The translations under genes and the position numbers were made by a program. The notes under the pieces are model-generated. The model did no database searches and was not told the origin of the DNA. It saw nothing but the letters and a program-made list of their open reading frames with translations. This document shows, in pieces, positions 9,956-23,200 of a DNA stretch of 64,000 nucleotides. The DNA lies in NCBI GenBank assembly GCA_949752735.1, contig OX457050.1, positions 42,060,784 through 42,124,783 on the forward strand, in the 5' to 3' direction. The stretch comes from Lumbricus terrestris (taxonomy: Eukaryota > Annelida > Clitellata > Crassiclitellata > Lumbricidae). Within the stretch, counting starts at the first letter, position 1, and the number at the start of each line of letters is the position of its first letter.

Positions 9956-11732
9956 ATCCAACGACAAACAATGGCTTCATTGTCTGAAGAACTTGCGACT
10001 GTAATCGCCTAGTGCGGACTCAACTTTAAGTTAGAACTATTAAATTTGAAACGAGAACAATAACCCAGATTTGTGTTGTATCTCTAAGACAAAATAATAT
10101 AAAATGAATGACAAGAAATGGCCAATTGCGTATTTAAACATAAATCTAAATACCGTCCATTCGTACAAAATGGCGAGTGATAACCTACTAGGTAATGTTC
10201 ATTTGTAATGGAAACTGGCTTTTGAAAGTATGGTTGTGCCAACTTGTGAATATAAGAGATTCTATAATATTATTATTCACAAATTGGCCAAAGCTGTGAC
10301 TAGACGATAACACATGCATATAATGATATAATTATATGCGAGGTGAAGCATTAATTGTAACTTTAGAGGCGTGGAAGGGTAATGACACCCTAACACATGA
10401 TTTTTATTTGCAAGTCGCGATATCAAATGGACAGCATTTGTAATTGTAATCGTACATTATATAGCGCCACTTCAAGAGAACTCCTCAGAGCATAATCATT
10501 AATTGCTGTGCACCTCCCTGTGATCGCCCACACACACATGGTGGAAAGAGGGTGGACATGGGAAGGACACAGTAGGCCGTAATTTTTCTGACTATTACTT
10601 ATATATGTGCCTTTAACAAAGGAGTTGAATATAATTGTGATAGGGATTGATTTAGTCAAGGATCGAACTCGATAAGACCAATTGCGGAATATTGATGATC
10701 AGTGAAACAATCATATCAAACTAGATTAAACTCTGTACAGTTTATTCGGACTTCAATATAGAAACATTTATGGAGCGCCTAGATAGGAAGGTGACTATAG
10801 CCTAGTGTAGCGACAGGAGGAGTCAGAGCTTACAGTGGATAGAAGCAGGAATCTGACAGAGCAACTTCTCAAAGAGAGGCCCCCCAATAAAACTGCTGAG
10901 TGGACTTGAGCCCAGATAAGTAGGCCTACCTAAATAAAGGTACTGTCGTCGTTCAACAAACGACCGTAGGACTGTGTCCAAATTTTGACCGAACTATTCC
11001 TGGTAGAAATGAGGAGGGACTCGATCTGAGATTAGAAGCTGAACCCTTAATGCTATCTGAAACCCTTAGGCCTAAAAGGGAGAAGGACCCTTGAAGTCTT
11101 GTTCCAAAGATAGATCCCTGGAGAGCACGGTTGACTTGTTTCCCCACCAACAGTACGCTACTTCGTTGGTGACTCCCACTGAGATTAATATAGAAAAGAA
11201 AGGAAAAAGAACAAGAACGGGTGGCCACCTAGCGAACGGGGCGAGCGTCAGACAATATTATATAAGGTTCCAGATTCTTAAAATAAGTTGACATCATAAT
11301 ATTATATCTAATTAGCAGTAAATAATAATATTATTATTATTAAATAGTTGTATGCAGCAGCACGATTTCTCAGTGGCGCGCCCTAGAGCCTGGAATGTGC
11401 ATAAATGAATGCTAAATCCTTTGGTGTATTACAAATTGATATCTCAAACCAAACACAAAATCCAATGGATGGTAACCACCCTTCCCTTAGTAGTCCGTGT
11501 TACAAAAAAGCTTGTTAGCCCGAGGTTAGCATTATTTTGACTAAGCTTAATGACAATGGTTCTTGCATAAATAGGATTTAATTTGATGATTTTTTCTTAA
11601 ATGGAAGCATTGGTAAACGTAGTCATTGATAGACTGCTTACTTGCCAACGTCAATTAAAGCATCGAAGACATTAAAACGATCTAGTAATGATAACCAAAT
11701 TAAATAATAAAGAACCATGCAAAGTATAAAAT
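9956..11732. other. Mostly unrecognised; one retroposon tail
   Basis: Positions 9975-10130 match 940-1110 (dispersed repeat). Positions 10455-10600 on the minus strand carry the shared 3' tail CTTGAAGTGGCGCTATATAA preceded by SINE-like sequence. Nothing else is recognised; the opposed ORFs at 10953-11291 overlap each other and have no motif. Confidence 0.4.
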
Positions 11733-12912
11733 GGTGTCACGACATCTGGTTCACCGACAGCTGGTTCAACGACAACTGGTTCACGGACAATTCGTTCACC
11801 GACAACTAGTTCACGACAATTCGTACATGACAATATTATTGGCTGACCAGCAAATGGTAAATGCTAGCTGGATGAAGGTTCCTTATAGGTGAAAATAGAA
11901 GCTGGATTGACAAAAATAACGCTTGAGAAATGGAAGCCGGATTAATGATAAAGCGCTTGAGAAATGGAAGCTGGATGCACGTTGAAATACATGAATGAAA
12001 ATCATCAATCTAGCTTCCATTTATCAAGCATTATGTTCATTAATCCAGCTTCTATTTCATATATAACAAATACCATTATCCAGCTTCCATTTCACGAGCG
12101 TTTTTTCATCAATCCAGTTCCAATTTAAGCACGAGCATTTTCATCAATAAGTCCTGGGCACGACGTTAAACTTCATCCATCCTCTGCCACAGGGAACCAA
12201 CAACTTCCCTGTGCCGGTCCTAAGCCCGGACAAAGTGAGTAAGGTTTGCTAGATGGGTGGCGATACGCTGGCAGTAAAAGACCAAGACGATTGAAATCCG
12301 CAAAAACCACGGCACAAGTGACAGAGCGACCCAGATGCTTGAAGGTATCATGATGTGGAGCAGACATGCACAGGTCGGTCAGGACAGACTGGTGGAGAGA
12401 GTCGGGGGAGAGCGTGGGACACATACGGGCATTGACCCAATTGTCCTTCATGCCTCTCTCCCATATTCTCTTCAATCAGATAAGGTGGTCCAGCTGCTCC
12501 AAGATGTAAATGGTATGGAGCAGACCTGCTGACCGGACCTGTTGAAGCTGGGCAGCATGACACGAGATAGACTCACACAGAGAGTGGCGTCAGACTCCTA
12601 CGGGCATTGAGCCCAATGATATTGATGATGATGATTTTCATCAATACAGTTTCAGTTTAAGCAGGAACATTTTCACCAATCCAGCTCCAATTTAAGCAAG
12701 AATATTTTCATCAATCCAGCTCTAGTTTGAGCAAGAATATTTTCATCAATCCAGCTCTAGTTTGAGCAAGAATATTTTCATCAATCCAGATCTAGTTTGA
12801 GCAAGAATATTTTCATCAATCCAGATCTAGTTTGAGCAAGAATATTTTCATCAATCCAGCTCCATTTATATTGTCATGTAATAATTGTCCGTGAACCAGT
12901 TGTCGTTGAACC
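11733..12912. mobile_element. TU-like foldback element (E1), 9-bp TSD
   Basis: A perfect 9-bp direct repeat GTATAAAAT (11724-11732, 12913-12921) flanks the element. The ends are GGTGTCACGACATCTGG and CAGTTGTCGTTGAACC. The outer domain is about six 15-bp subrepeats of the type GGTTCACCGACAACT. Inside are 35-bp units whose orientation flips at a hinge near 11970-12014. A LINE 3' fragment is inserted at about 12140-12640. It is non-coding. Foldback ends of 15-bp repeats are known from the sea-urchin TU elements. Confidence 0.85.
12140..12640 (+). pseudogene. Degenerate LINE 3' end, (TGA)n tail
   Basis: The sequence ends CTACGGGCATTGAGCCCAAT followed by GATGATGATGAT. This is the 3' terminus also seen at 35058-35100 (+) and 13639-13665 (-). 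The upstream part has several in-frame stops and only weak similarity to the C-terminal end of such reverse transcriptases. It sits inside the foldback element E1 between two arrays of 35-bp units. LINE clade is not certain; short trinucleotide tails fit RTE-type elements. Confidence 0.5.
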
Positions 12913-12921
12913 GTATAAAAT

Positions 12922-13638
<717 letters not shown>

Positions 13639-14060
13639 ATAACCATGGGATCAGTGCCCGTAGGTGTTCGAAGCCTTCCTCACAATGTCTCTCCACTCGA
13701 GTCTGTCCTGGGCTGCATGCCCCAACTGCTGTAGGTCCTTTCCGCACCAATCCACAATGTCATCCGTCCACTCTCTTTTGTTGTTGCCCTCCATTATTCC
13801 GAACATCAAAGTCTTAATCTTTCTATCATCTTTCATTCTGCAGATATTCCCGAACAATTTCAGTTTTCGTTGTATCACCTTCTGCATCAGGGTCTTAGTT
13901 ATATCCACCCTGTTGTATACTTCTTCATAATATAATTCACAATTATACAACTGTTTTATTCGGAAAAAAGTTCCTACAGTAATAATTTTTTTAATAATCT
14001 TTGCTTTAATTTCCAACTGCCACAACACACAGTGATTACAATTGCTTGATAAATGCAATT
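13639..14060 (-). pseudogene. LINE reverse-transcriptase C-terminal fragment
   Basis: The minus-strand frame encodes the C-terminal tail of a non-LTR retrotransposon polyprotein: a KLKLFGNICRMKDDRKIKTL-type motif, then REWTDDIVDWCGKDLQQL, ending near SNTYGH just before the 3' terminal hairpin and the TGA tail. It is 5'-truncated: no catalytic YADD region is present. The same C-terminus is found in diverged form at about 34860-35070. It abuts the 3' side of the minus-strand zinc-finger gene. Confidence 0.7.
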
Positions 14061-14106
14061 GAATTGATGAAAACATTGCTTATAAAATTGAAGATGGATA
14101 AACAAT

Positions 14107-15711
14107 TCACAGGTGAAAAATTAAGTCGTCAGGTGGAGAACATCGATGATCAGAACAATGCTCCATAAATGCTGTCTCAGTTTTGAGCAATTTGTCACAT
14201 ATACCACATCCAAAAGATGTTAACAAAGACGCTTGTGCATCTCCAGGAGATCTGAAGTTGCTTATAAACAGACATCCACCATTTTCAATCTCCGATGACA
14301 GGTCTGCAATTCCAATAGAATCTGGACATATTTTATTGGAGTAACGTTCATTTGGTTCATCGATAATAACCGCACTACTAGATGCAATGAAATGTTCAGA
14401 TACATTAGCAGTTACTTCACTTCCCATTTTCAGAACCTTTGACTGTGCATGGAGTTGAAACTGCTTTGCTGTGGAACTTCTCTTGATCCGATGTTCATTG
14501 ATTGCATGCTGCTTCTCTGTTGCATGACTTCCTCTGTGTGTCTTAAGATTTCCAATGCGTGTGAATCCTTTATTACAAACATCACATATGTATGGTTTCT
14601 CTCCAGTATGAGTTCTTATATGAATCTTTAGATTGCTGCCTGTTGTAAATGATTTCTGACAGAATTGACATCTGTACGGTTTTTCACCTGTATGGGTTCT
14701 CATATGTACCACCAAGCCATCTGCTTGAGTAAATGATTTCTTACACAACTGACACTTGTGCGGTTTATCTCCAGTATGTGTTCTCATGTGCAGTTTCAGC
14801 TGACTACCTTGCATAAATGTTTTTTGACAGAGCTGGCAGGTGTATTGCATTTCACCAGTATGGGTTCTCATGTGCACTTTCAGAGTATTACCTCTAGCAA
14901 ATGATTTCTCACAGAGACGACATATGTGTGGCTTTTCGCCAGTATGGGTTCTCATGTGCATGCGCATAGCACTACTATTGCTAAATGGCATCGAACACAG
15001 CTGGCACCTGTACAGTTTCTCCCCAGTATGGCTTCTCATGTGCATTTTTAGACAATCATTTCTAGCAAATGATTTCTGACACACCAGGCACTTGTATGGC
15101 TTTTCACCAGTATGTATTCTCATATGCAAAACCAGGTTACCTGACTGAGTAAATGATTTCTTGCAAAACTTGCAAGTGCTTGGTTTCTCTCCAGTATGAG
15201 TTCTCATGTGCACTTTCAGATGACTGCCTCTGGTAAACGTTTTCTGACATAAATGGCATATGTATGGTTTTTCGCCAGTATGGGTTCTTATATGTCCCTT
15301 CAAGTCACCCATTTGAGTAAATGATTTCTTACAAAACTGACACTTGTGTGGCTTCTCTCCAGTATGGGATCTTATGTGCATTTGCAGCTGACTATCTGAT
15401 GCAAATGTTTTCTTACAGAATTGACAGCTGTATGACTTTTCACCAGTATGGGTTCTCATATGCACTTTCAGATTACTGTTTCCAGCAAATGATTTCTCAC
15501 ACATATGACAACTGTATGGTTTTTCGCCGGTATGGGATCTCATGTGCATTTTCAGAGAGCTGCCTGTAGTAAATGACTTTTTACATATCTGGCATTTGCA
15601 TGGTTTTTCACCATTATGGGTTCTCATGTGAACATTAAATTGACTATACCCAGTAAATGATTTCTGACATATCTGGCACAGGTATGGCTTTTCACCAGTA
15701 TGTATTCTCAT
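14107..15711 (-). CDS. Poly C2H2 zinc-finger protein, main open frame (534 codons)
   Basis: Fourteen tandem C2H2 fingers with TGEKPY-type linkers are followed by a ~130-residue non-finger tail and a terminal C2H2-like module FGCGICDKLLKTETAFMEHC (about 14110-14217). It is probably a nuclear DNA-binding protein; target unknown. The Met at 15711 lies inside a finger ([10 protein letters not shown]), so it is not the true start. A one-base deletion around 15731-15735 separates this frame from 15720-16283 upstream. The C-terminal module matches the end of the 6.9-9.0 kb gene, which shows that the two are paralogues in opposite orientation, about 5 kb apart. No other effector domain is visible. 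Confidence 0.8.
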   Translation of the reverse strand: MRIHTGEKPYLCQICQKSFTGYSQFNVHMRTHNGEKPCKCQICKKSFTTGSSLKMHMRSHTGEKPYSCHMCEKSFAGNSNLKVHMRTHTGEKSYSCQFCKKTFASDSQLQMHIRSHTGEKPHKCQFCKKSFTQMGDLKGHIRTHTGEKPYICHLCQKTFTRGSHLKVHMRTHTGEKPSTCKFCKKSFTQSGNLVLHMRIHTGEKPYKCLVCQKSFARNDCLKMHMRSHTGEKLYRCQLCSMPFSNSSAMRMHMRTHTGEKPHICRLCEKSFARGNTLKVHMRTHTGEMQYTCQLCQKTFMQGSQLKLHMRTHTGDKPHKCQLCKKSFTQADGLVVHMRTHTGEKPYRCQFCQKSFTTGSNLKIHIRTHTGEKPYICDVCNKGFTRIGNLKTHRGSHATEKQHAINEHRIKRSSTAKQFQLHAQSKVLKMGSEVTANVSEHFIASSSAVIIDEPNERYSNKICPDSIGIADLSSEIENGGCLFISNFRSPGDAQASLLTSFGCGICDKLLKTETAFMEHCSDHRCSPPDDLIFHL

Positions 15712-15719
15712 ATTTTCCG

Positions 15720-16283
15720 CTAAGCCACATGTTTAGCAAACGATTTCTTACAAAACTGACACTTATATGGTTTTTCACCAGTATGGGTTCTCATATGAAC
15801 TTTACATTGACTATGTCCAGTAAATGTGTTCTGACATATCTGGCATCGGTACGGTTTTTCACCAGTATGTATTCTCATATGTTCCGCCAAGCTACATGTT
15901 CGAGCAAATGATTTATTACAAAACTGACATTTGTATGGTTTTTCACCAGTATGGGTTCTCATGTGCAGTTTAAGGTGACAACTTTGAAAAAACTTTTTCT
16001 GACATAGCTGACACATATGCGGTTTCTCTCCAGTATGAGTTCTCATGTGTATTTTCACATAACCACCCTGACTAAATGACTTTTCACATATCTTACACTT
16101 ATGCGGTTTATCAGCAGTATGGGATCTCATATGAGTTTTCAGAGAACACTGACTAGGAAATGATTTCTTACATAATTCACACCAGTAGTGTTTTTCCGAC
16201 ATTGCTGGTTCCTGTATGGTTTGTGTCAACTTGGGTGAGTTCTCGTGTGCTTTGTTAGAGTCTACAATGATTAAATTATACAT
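15720..16283 (-). CDS. Poly C2H2 zinc-finger protein, N-terminal frame
   Basis: Starts at a Met (16283) followed by a ~35-residue non-finger leader. Five complete C2H2 fingers follow, and a sixth ends prematurely (SFAKHVA stop) because of a one-base deletion. The neighbouring homologous finger reads RTCSLAEH at that place. With the downstream frame the protein would have about 20 fingers. A single-base lesion in an otherwise well-kept array could be a recent mutation, an allele or an assembly error. An upstream non-coding exon cannot be excluded. Confidence 0.75.
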   Translation of the reverse strand: MYNLIIVDSNKAHENSPKLTQTIQEPAMSEKHYWCELCKKSFPSQCSLKTHMRSHTADKPHKCKICEKSFSQGGYVKIHMRTHTGEKPHMCQLCQKKFFQSCHLKLHMRTHTGEKPYKCQFCNKSFARTCSLAEHMRIHTGEKPYRCQICQNTFTGHSQCKVHMRTHTGEKPYKCQFCKKSFAKHVA

Positions 16284-17602
16284 TTGGCACCATTATTTCC
16301 TATCTCCTGTCATAATAGCCATCATGCTATTATTGTCTTGGTTGATGATTTCACTGTCTTTCTTCAGGCTGAGTACTTTACTTTAAGTAAATTATTTCTT
16401 TAGCCTTAGCGTAAATGACAGTCACATGATCACCTTGAGTCTCTGAAATAATTGTCCATCCGTGTTTCTATTGTCGATAATTGTCCAATCATCAGATTCT
16501 GGACTGAGTTGAAATTCGAAAGGCTATTGATAAGCATTAATTCATTTATGCAATTCAGAGGATATATCCTGCAAGAAATGTTCATACGATTGTTGTTATC
16601 AGAGGCTTTCCAGCAACAGCATGGTTGTGAGTTCCTATAAGTTTTCCTTTGAGATTCATAGAATAAGAATCCATAAAGACATACATAGGCAATACAAACT
16701 ATGCATAATAGCACACCTGGAGTGGATGAAGTAGTAGATATCGGAAACGTTGTATACATATAGAAAATCTGAATGTTCTTGGTGTAGATTTTGTGGATGT
16801 AGACCTTGTTTTGAAACTGAAGTTTGAATTTCTAAAAGAATGTTGCTTGTAATCTTCATGCTTGCTACAAATAACAGAAAACCTCAAAAATTAATCATGC
16901 TTCAAAATATAAAACAAGATTTCATTGCTACTCATAACAGACGAATGACGTTTGCTGCTAATTCACAGCCAACTGACTAACGAGCAATGGTGGGAAGATA
17001 AAAGTTACAGGAATAATTATTTAAAAAATCAGATATATCAGTTTAAGCAAATCGTTAGCGTAACTGACTGAATCCTTGGGCACCTGTACTCAGAAGCACG
17101 CCATCCCAAGTAAAGTCAGCTAAAGTAGCGTGAATAAGAGATCTTGCGCCATTGCATATCTTCATGGCAAGTGTAATTTTCAAAGGTATCACACCTAAAA
17201 CTTGCAAACAGGATGCTAAAGTATTTTATAGAAGAAATGTTTTAAAACCGAAAGCTGAAACCCACAAAAAACCTTAAACTCGAATTCGAATTCTGGACCT
17301 TGTGCTGCCGTTTAATAAAGTAATACCTATGCGTTGCCCCATCATACGTTCTTCTAGTTCATTGCTATTGGTATATAGGCCTACTTGCATATCCCGGCAG
17401 AGACTCGGTCATCCACCGTAGGCCCTACTCATACATTGCACAGATGGACGGTAGGTGATAATTATGGTGAGTAGTTGAACATCAGAGGATTCGCATCCTA
17501 TTTCCCACGAGAACAGCCAGATGGAAAAACGAACGAGAACTTCGACGCTTGAAAATGTTGTAAATTATGATCGATTGATTAACAATAAAATTGCAGGGAG
17601 AA
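16284..17602. other. Unrecognised flank of zinc-finger gene
   Basis: The 5' flank of the minus-strand zinc-finger gene. No TATA box or splice pattern is clear. Small ORFs at 16430-16887 overlap one another and have no motif. It contains a TAGGCCTA octamer near 17382. Confidence 0.4.
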
Positions 17603-18549
17603 AGGAACTGGGGTAATGTTAGCCTTTAGCGTCCGAAATTATTTCAATGTAGCATCCTATTATTACATACTCCGTGTTTTCAGCTCCGTGTTTTGAGCCG
17701 TTCTCAGCGTTTAAATTAACGCGTTCACTGGCGGGCACGGGTAAAATGCTGATTTGCTGATTTGCTGATCGGCCGGGGTAAAATGCTGATCGGCCAATGC
17801 TGATTGGTCAGCATTTTACCTACCAGCCAAATCAGCATATCGGTGGGTAAAATGCTGATTGAAGAATGCGGACAAATGTAAGTAAGTGAGTATGTAGTAT
17901 TTAATATTTTATTCGTTTCGAAAAGCCAACCTCTCGGTATTAATTTTTAATCATAAATATTCTTCGTAATTGTTTAAAATTGAGTTAATTTTCGCTACTA
18001 GGCTATATTATTCATTCATGAAAAGATTTTCTAATAGGAATTATAGCGTCTTGCCAGGCCCACGATCGCCGTTTCCCCAGTCACGTAGCCTACACCTCGC
18101 ATATTCATTTTTAAACAATTTTAAGCATGCAAACTACGATACTTTTGTACATCCACCAGTGAGAAAACATTTCCTTATACCCAGTACGAGCCTGAACTAG
18201 TTCATTTAAAATGTCTAACTCAAATGCATGAGGGAGACCACCTCTGCAAGACATAATTATATGCCTGTGCAATCAGTGAGCGACAACAGAATTTTAATCT
18301 CACTAAACAATTATTATAGCCTTAGCCTATAGCCTAGAACACAAAAGTGACTGTTAGGCCTACTAAAGTCTACAATGAAGCCGAAGGGCGAACATATGCT
18401 TATTTTCAATATAGGCCTAGAGGTTCATATCTGGAGAAAATAAATAAGGACCATATAGGCAAACATGATCAGAAGAAAAACTATCCACAGTATCCAGTGT
18501 AAACAGTTATTCTTTAAAAATAGAGAGCAGGATAAGAGATAGAAAGACA

Positions 18550-18935
18550 GACAGGCAGACAGAGAGAGATGGATGGATGGATGGGTGGATGGATGGATTG
18601 ACGGATGGATGGACGGACAGACAGACAGGTAGAATGACAAACATACATAGATACAGAAAGACAGACAGACAAACAGAAAGAGACAGAGACAGACAAATAG
18701 TCAGACAAATCCGTCAGACAGACAGAAGGAGATATAGACAAACACAGAGAGAGACAGACAGACAGACAGGCAGACAGAGAGAGATGGATGGATGGATGGG
18801 TGGATGGATGGATTGATGGATGGATGGATAGACGGATGATCGATCGATCGATAGATAGCCTAGATATAGAGACAGACAGACAGACAAACGGACGGACGAA
18901 CAGACAGACAGACAAACAGATAGACAAATCGGTAG
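18550..18935. repeat. Mixed ATGG / ACAG / GATC tetranucleotide repeats
   Basis: Interrupted runs of GGAT, ACAG and GATA units. Two parts (18550-18600 and 18765-18835) are similar, suggesting a local duplication. Ser/Leu/Pro-rich minus-strand ORFs here are frame artefacts of the repeat. Confidence 0.9.
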
Positions 18936-19184
18936 ATAAATAATGTCTCAACCTTGACGCGATCTATTTTTGGAAGACCATGGTAGTGACGTTTTTATAC
19001 AGTGCGAGAAGCGTATTCTGAAAATTTTATTATTAAGAGCGTTAGCAATCATGGCAGATGCTATAAAAGGTATTAGATGAGAGGTTTAAGCAGACTATTT
19101 TTAGAATCGGTAGACAGACCATGCTGACTTAATGGCTTTGTCAGACGGCGTTTGTTACAGTTGCAGTATTTTGCTCTTGCAGTG

Positions 19185-19613
19185 TGTGTGTGTGTGTGTG
19201 GGGGGGGTCGATTGCCTGGGACCGTCCATGACCGATCAACTGTCGGCCCTTTGCCGTCTCTTCATAATGCGCCCCGTGGGAATGCTTTGGGTGCTTCAGA
19301 GGTGTTAATAGCTTCTTACCCGTTGACCGCTGACTCGTTGACCTTTGACCTCCTGTTTGCTTGTTCCTAGCGCTCCTAGTGCTCCTCCGCTGTTTGCAGA
19401 AGTGCTGTGGAAATGCTGTGACTGTGACAGAGAGAGATAGATAGATGGACAGATTGGGAGATTGGACATATGGATGTATGGATAGACGAAAGGATGGATA
19501 GACAGACGGACGGACGGACGGACGGACAGACAGGCGGACTGAAAGACGGACGGATGGACAGACATATAGAGTTATAGATGGGTAGATGAATAGATGGGTA
19601 GATAGATGATGAT

Positions 19614-19681
<68 letters not shown>

Positions 19682-19925
19682 CATAGATACATAGATACAT
19701 AAATAGACGGACAGACAGACGGACAGACGGACAGATAGATAGTTTAGATAGTTTAGATAGTTTAGATGGATAGATGGATGGATAAACTGACAGGCAGTCA
19801 GACAAAATGGATGACTCGGTGGATGGATGGATGGATGGATGGACAGATGAATGAATGGATGGATCTGCATATAGATGGATGGGTCGGTAGGTGGGTGCAT
19901 GGATGGATGGATGGGTGGGTGGACC
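19185..19925. repeat. GT run and GATA/GGAC/GGAT microsatellite cluster
   Basis: A (GT)10 run lies at about 19183-19200. From 19425 to 19925 there are long interrupted tetranucleotide tracts, including a pure GATA run of about 18 units (19616-19685) and TTTAGATAG repeats (19740-19765). The interval 19206-19420 has no recognisable feature. The poly YLSI-type ORFs are artefacts. Confidence 0.9.
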
Positions 19926-20079
19926 GTGGACTACAACCTGCCATATGACCAAATAGTCATTCCTCCTGATCATGACTGCAACTTGCCAAGTGAAGTAGTC
20001 ATGCCTTACTGCTGACCATGGGAACAAGCAAGCACAGAATGTTATGACATAAGACCATTTTTTGAAGAACCAGAGTAAA

Positions 20080-20265
20080 GAGATTACATATGCTACTCAT
20101 GTTCAGCAGCAGAATCTACTTCTGAAAAGAAATGTAATACAAAGGCTAAAAAGTCATTGGATTGAGTGCACGTCATGTGTACAATGGTATCACAATGTCT
20201 GTGTTAGTGTTTCTAACAGTAGGAAAAATACATTTGTGATAATGTGCATTTCAGTTCGTTAATTG
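20080..20265 (+). pseudogene. PHD-finger-like fragment
   Basis: In one frame WIECTSCVQWYHNVCVS (about 20157-20210) has the W-x-x-C-x2-C-x2-W-Y-H-x3-C pattern of PHD-type zinc fingers. A neighbouring frame upstream encodes YICYSCSAAES and KKCNTKAKKS, which would supply more ligands. The two frames are separated by a small indel. The stretch ends after 66 codons. Such PHD fingers occur in host chromatin proteins and in several transposon proteins; which one applies here is not clear. Confidence 0.35.
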
Positions 20266-20269
20266 GTCA

Positions 20270-23200
20270 TTGCATGTTACTGTTGTACTAGAGTCATGTA
20301 ACTAATTTTGGCGAAATTGTTGATATATAATATAATGTTCTTGTCAGTTAACAAATATCGAGGGCTTACAAGCAAAGGTGCAAATAATAGGTTTCTATCA
20401 TTCAGAGACATTCAAATTTGAAAGTTTGTACCTCCTGCACAATGCAAAATCTTGTGACAACAGAATTGTGAGCACATCTTAAATAACTGCATGGAGCATG
20501 AAAACAAGATGATATGACTGCAGAAATAAATTAATTTCTTACAAAGTTTTGAAAAAATTACATTGGTAAAAAGCTGCAAGATATGCACCTATGCCAATAA
20601 ACAGGGTTTGCACTTCTGCTTGTAAGATAGCATTAGATATGCTCCTTGGCCTGAAAGAGCAAGGTGTTGTGCACCTTTGCCAGTGAAAGGAGTTTGCGGT
20701 TCTACTTGTAAGGCATAATTAGATAGGCTATGTACCTTTGTATTGTATTTAGTCTGAAGTGTATACATGCACCTATGGCACATAATAAGCCGCACATTTA
20801 AAACGATGTTCTCTCATGGACGAGAAACTGTGAATTATAAGTGTATTGTAGTTTGTAACAGGGCTGTTTTTAAGGAATTTTTAGAACTGCACATCCTCTT
20901 CTCTCCTTTCTCGTCCTCCATGGTAAATTACTTCGAATGTGAGGAAAATGGCCTATTTTTTACTAGTTTTAACTGCACGGAACGTTACGGAAGGGCTTTT
21001 ACAACTGCACGAATCCATTTAGAACTGCAGATTTTGTGTAGAACTGCACGTTAAAAAAGCCCTGGTTTGTAACATTATATTTCCAGTTCATTGAAACATT
21101 CATTATCCTCGTCTTTAAGTCCTGGTTTGTATTCAACTCTTCTCAATCTCTCTTTACAGTTTCTCTATCCATTACTCAATATGCCCCAATGACTCATCGG
21201 CTAGCAAGATACCACAACGAGCAATAATTATAATTTAAAGTTCAAAGTCAAGATTTCTATGAACTGATCACATATTAATAAAACTATAATGCCAAATTTT
21301 AATAATTGTCATATATTTTAATATCCTTGTTAAGATGTTCTAAACTATAGAATTAGGAAGCGTTATACAACTTGATAATATTCAATAAGGTTTATAAATT
21401 TAAACTAACAGCATTACAAAAGATTGCCTCAAAGTCATAGGCCTAATAACGAATTTCTTAATAAAACCAAGGCTAAACAGTTGTGACCACCAATGATCAA
21501 TGACCATGACCTTAAGTCACAGTCCTCATTTTCAGAGGTTTACTGGTAGTCAATAGTCGGTTCTGGCAAACGTTATTCCCCTCAATTTTTCATAAAAGTC
21601 AAAATTTAGAAAATGGTAAATCATAGGAATGACTCGATCAGTTGTTAAAAACTCGAGCAAGTCTGTTTTCGCTGCCTTGGATATGGGCAGCTGCTGTTTC
21701 GAGTAGGCCAACTTCAATTCACCTTGAATTATTAGGTTACCATATGTGCTACCCATTTCCTAGCTGTTTGCTATTGAAACTGGCCTTGTGAGAAATTGGG
21801 TTTGGCTGGTCATTTTCATAGTAAATCATATCGTAGCTATATGTTGAACCAGTCCTCACTCCACAGTCCACAGTGCAGGGGCGGATCCAGGGGGGCCAAT
21901 CCGGCTATGGCCTCCATTCCAAATCTCCATTGGACGTGGCTCCCTCATGGTCGCCCAAAAGATTTTTTGCAGGGGTCAGTCATGGCCAGGAGAATTAATA
22001 ATTTATATAAATATAATTAAACTCTAAGCCCCTCGCACAATTGTATTGTCTTAATATAAAGCAACGAAAAGACACAATCTTTCAACAGTATCCGACTATG
22101 ATTTATGGCATACAATGTATGTTATTCGTGTATATATTCATAGTAAAATGTAAAAATATTAACACAAATGAACACAATTAAAAGTAATAACAACTAACTA
22201 TTAATTACAAAGCACGTTGACACTAACAACAGTATTAGGGATTAATTTCTTTTTGCCCGGATGCAAAAAATTTCAGAGGCAAAACTTGTTAAGTTTTGAA
22301 TGTGGTCTATTATGTGCAAAAAACTGCGATGAATGATCACGCATGTTCACTTCTTGTTCTTATTTATTTTTTACTATTTCATTCAGTGGTGGGAAGTATT
22401 TTATTTACTGTAGTCTTAAAAATAATATAATAGAGTGAGGTCAATTCATATTTTAACTTGGAAATTTTTTGAGCATTGTGTGCTTCATATTATAAATACA
22501 TAAATACTTTAAAAATACTTTTGTTTGCCATTAAAAACAGCTAATAGAGCAATGTTGAATGCTGTATGCACTAGCCCTACAAATTGCTACAATAACTATT
22601 ATTCACTATTATTATTTATTGGGAAAGTCTCTGGTTATGACCCTAAGCCAGGCATAACATACATCCATAACATAACCATAATGTCATGGATATATATAAA
22701 TATAATATATATGATTAATTATATATATAATATTATATATGAGTCTACCAAGCAACATAGTCTATATTTATTGAGATCCTATGGCACTCTTATATGCACT
22801 GAAAAGTACAGCTATTTTGCTAAGATAACAGCTTAAAATGCTACCATTGCAATGTGAAATTTCAAAAAGTTTCTGGTGGGGTGGGAGGGGCATATCCTCT
22901 CCTCATACCCTCCCCACCATTCTCGGCGCTATGCTCCTCATTTAGTTTCCCCACAGAGGAGGGGACTAAATTGAGCTCTGATTTCGGGAAAACGACGAAA
23001 GAAATTTTCCGACCCAAGCCCAACAATTTTTGGCCCCCCTCGAAAATTTCTGTATCCGCCCCGCCACAGTGTCATCATATACCACCTGTCCTTGTTAAGA
23101 TTTGTAATTATTTTACCAGCCAAAAACCGTAGGCTATTTATTTTGCTTCATATATCAGCAAGAGTCCAATAAAACGAATTTGATTATCATCATAATAGCT

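Noticed and set aside
18425..20027. Ser/Leu/Pro/Tyr-rich ORFs of 72-183 codons
   Set aside because: Tetranucleotide microsatellites stay open in several frames; no domain and no codon bias.
21877..23070. MITE bounded by GGGGCGGATCCAGG and GTATCCGCCCCG
   Set aside because: Only about 10 bp at the ends agree, the distance is large and no flanking duplication was seen.
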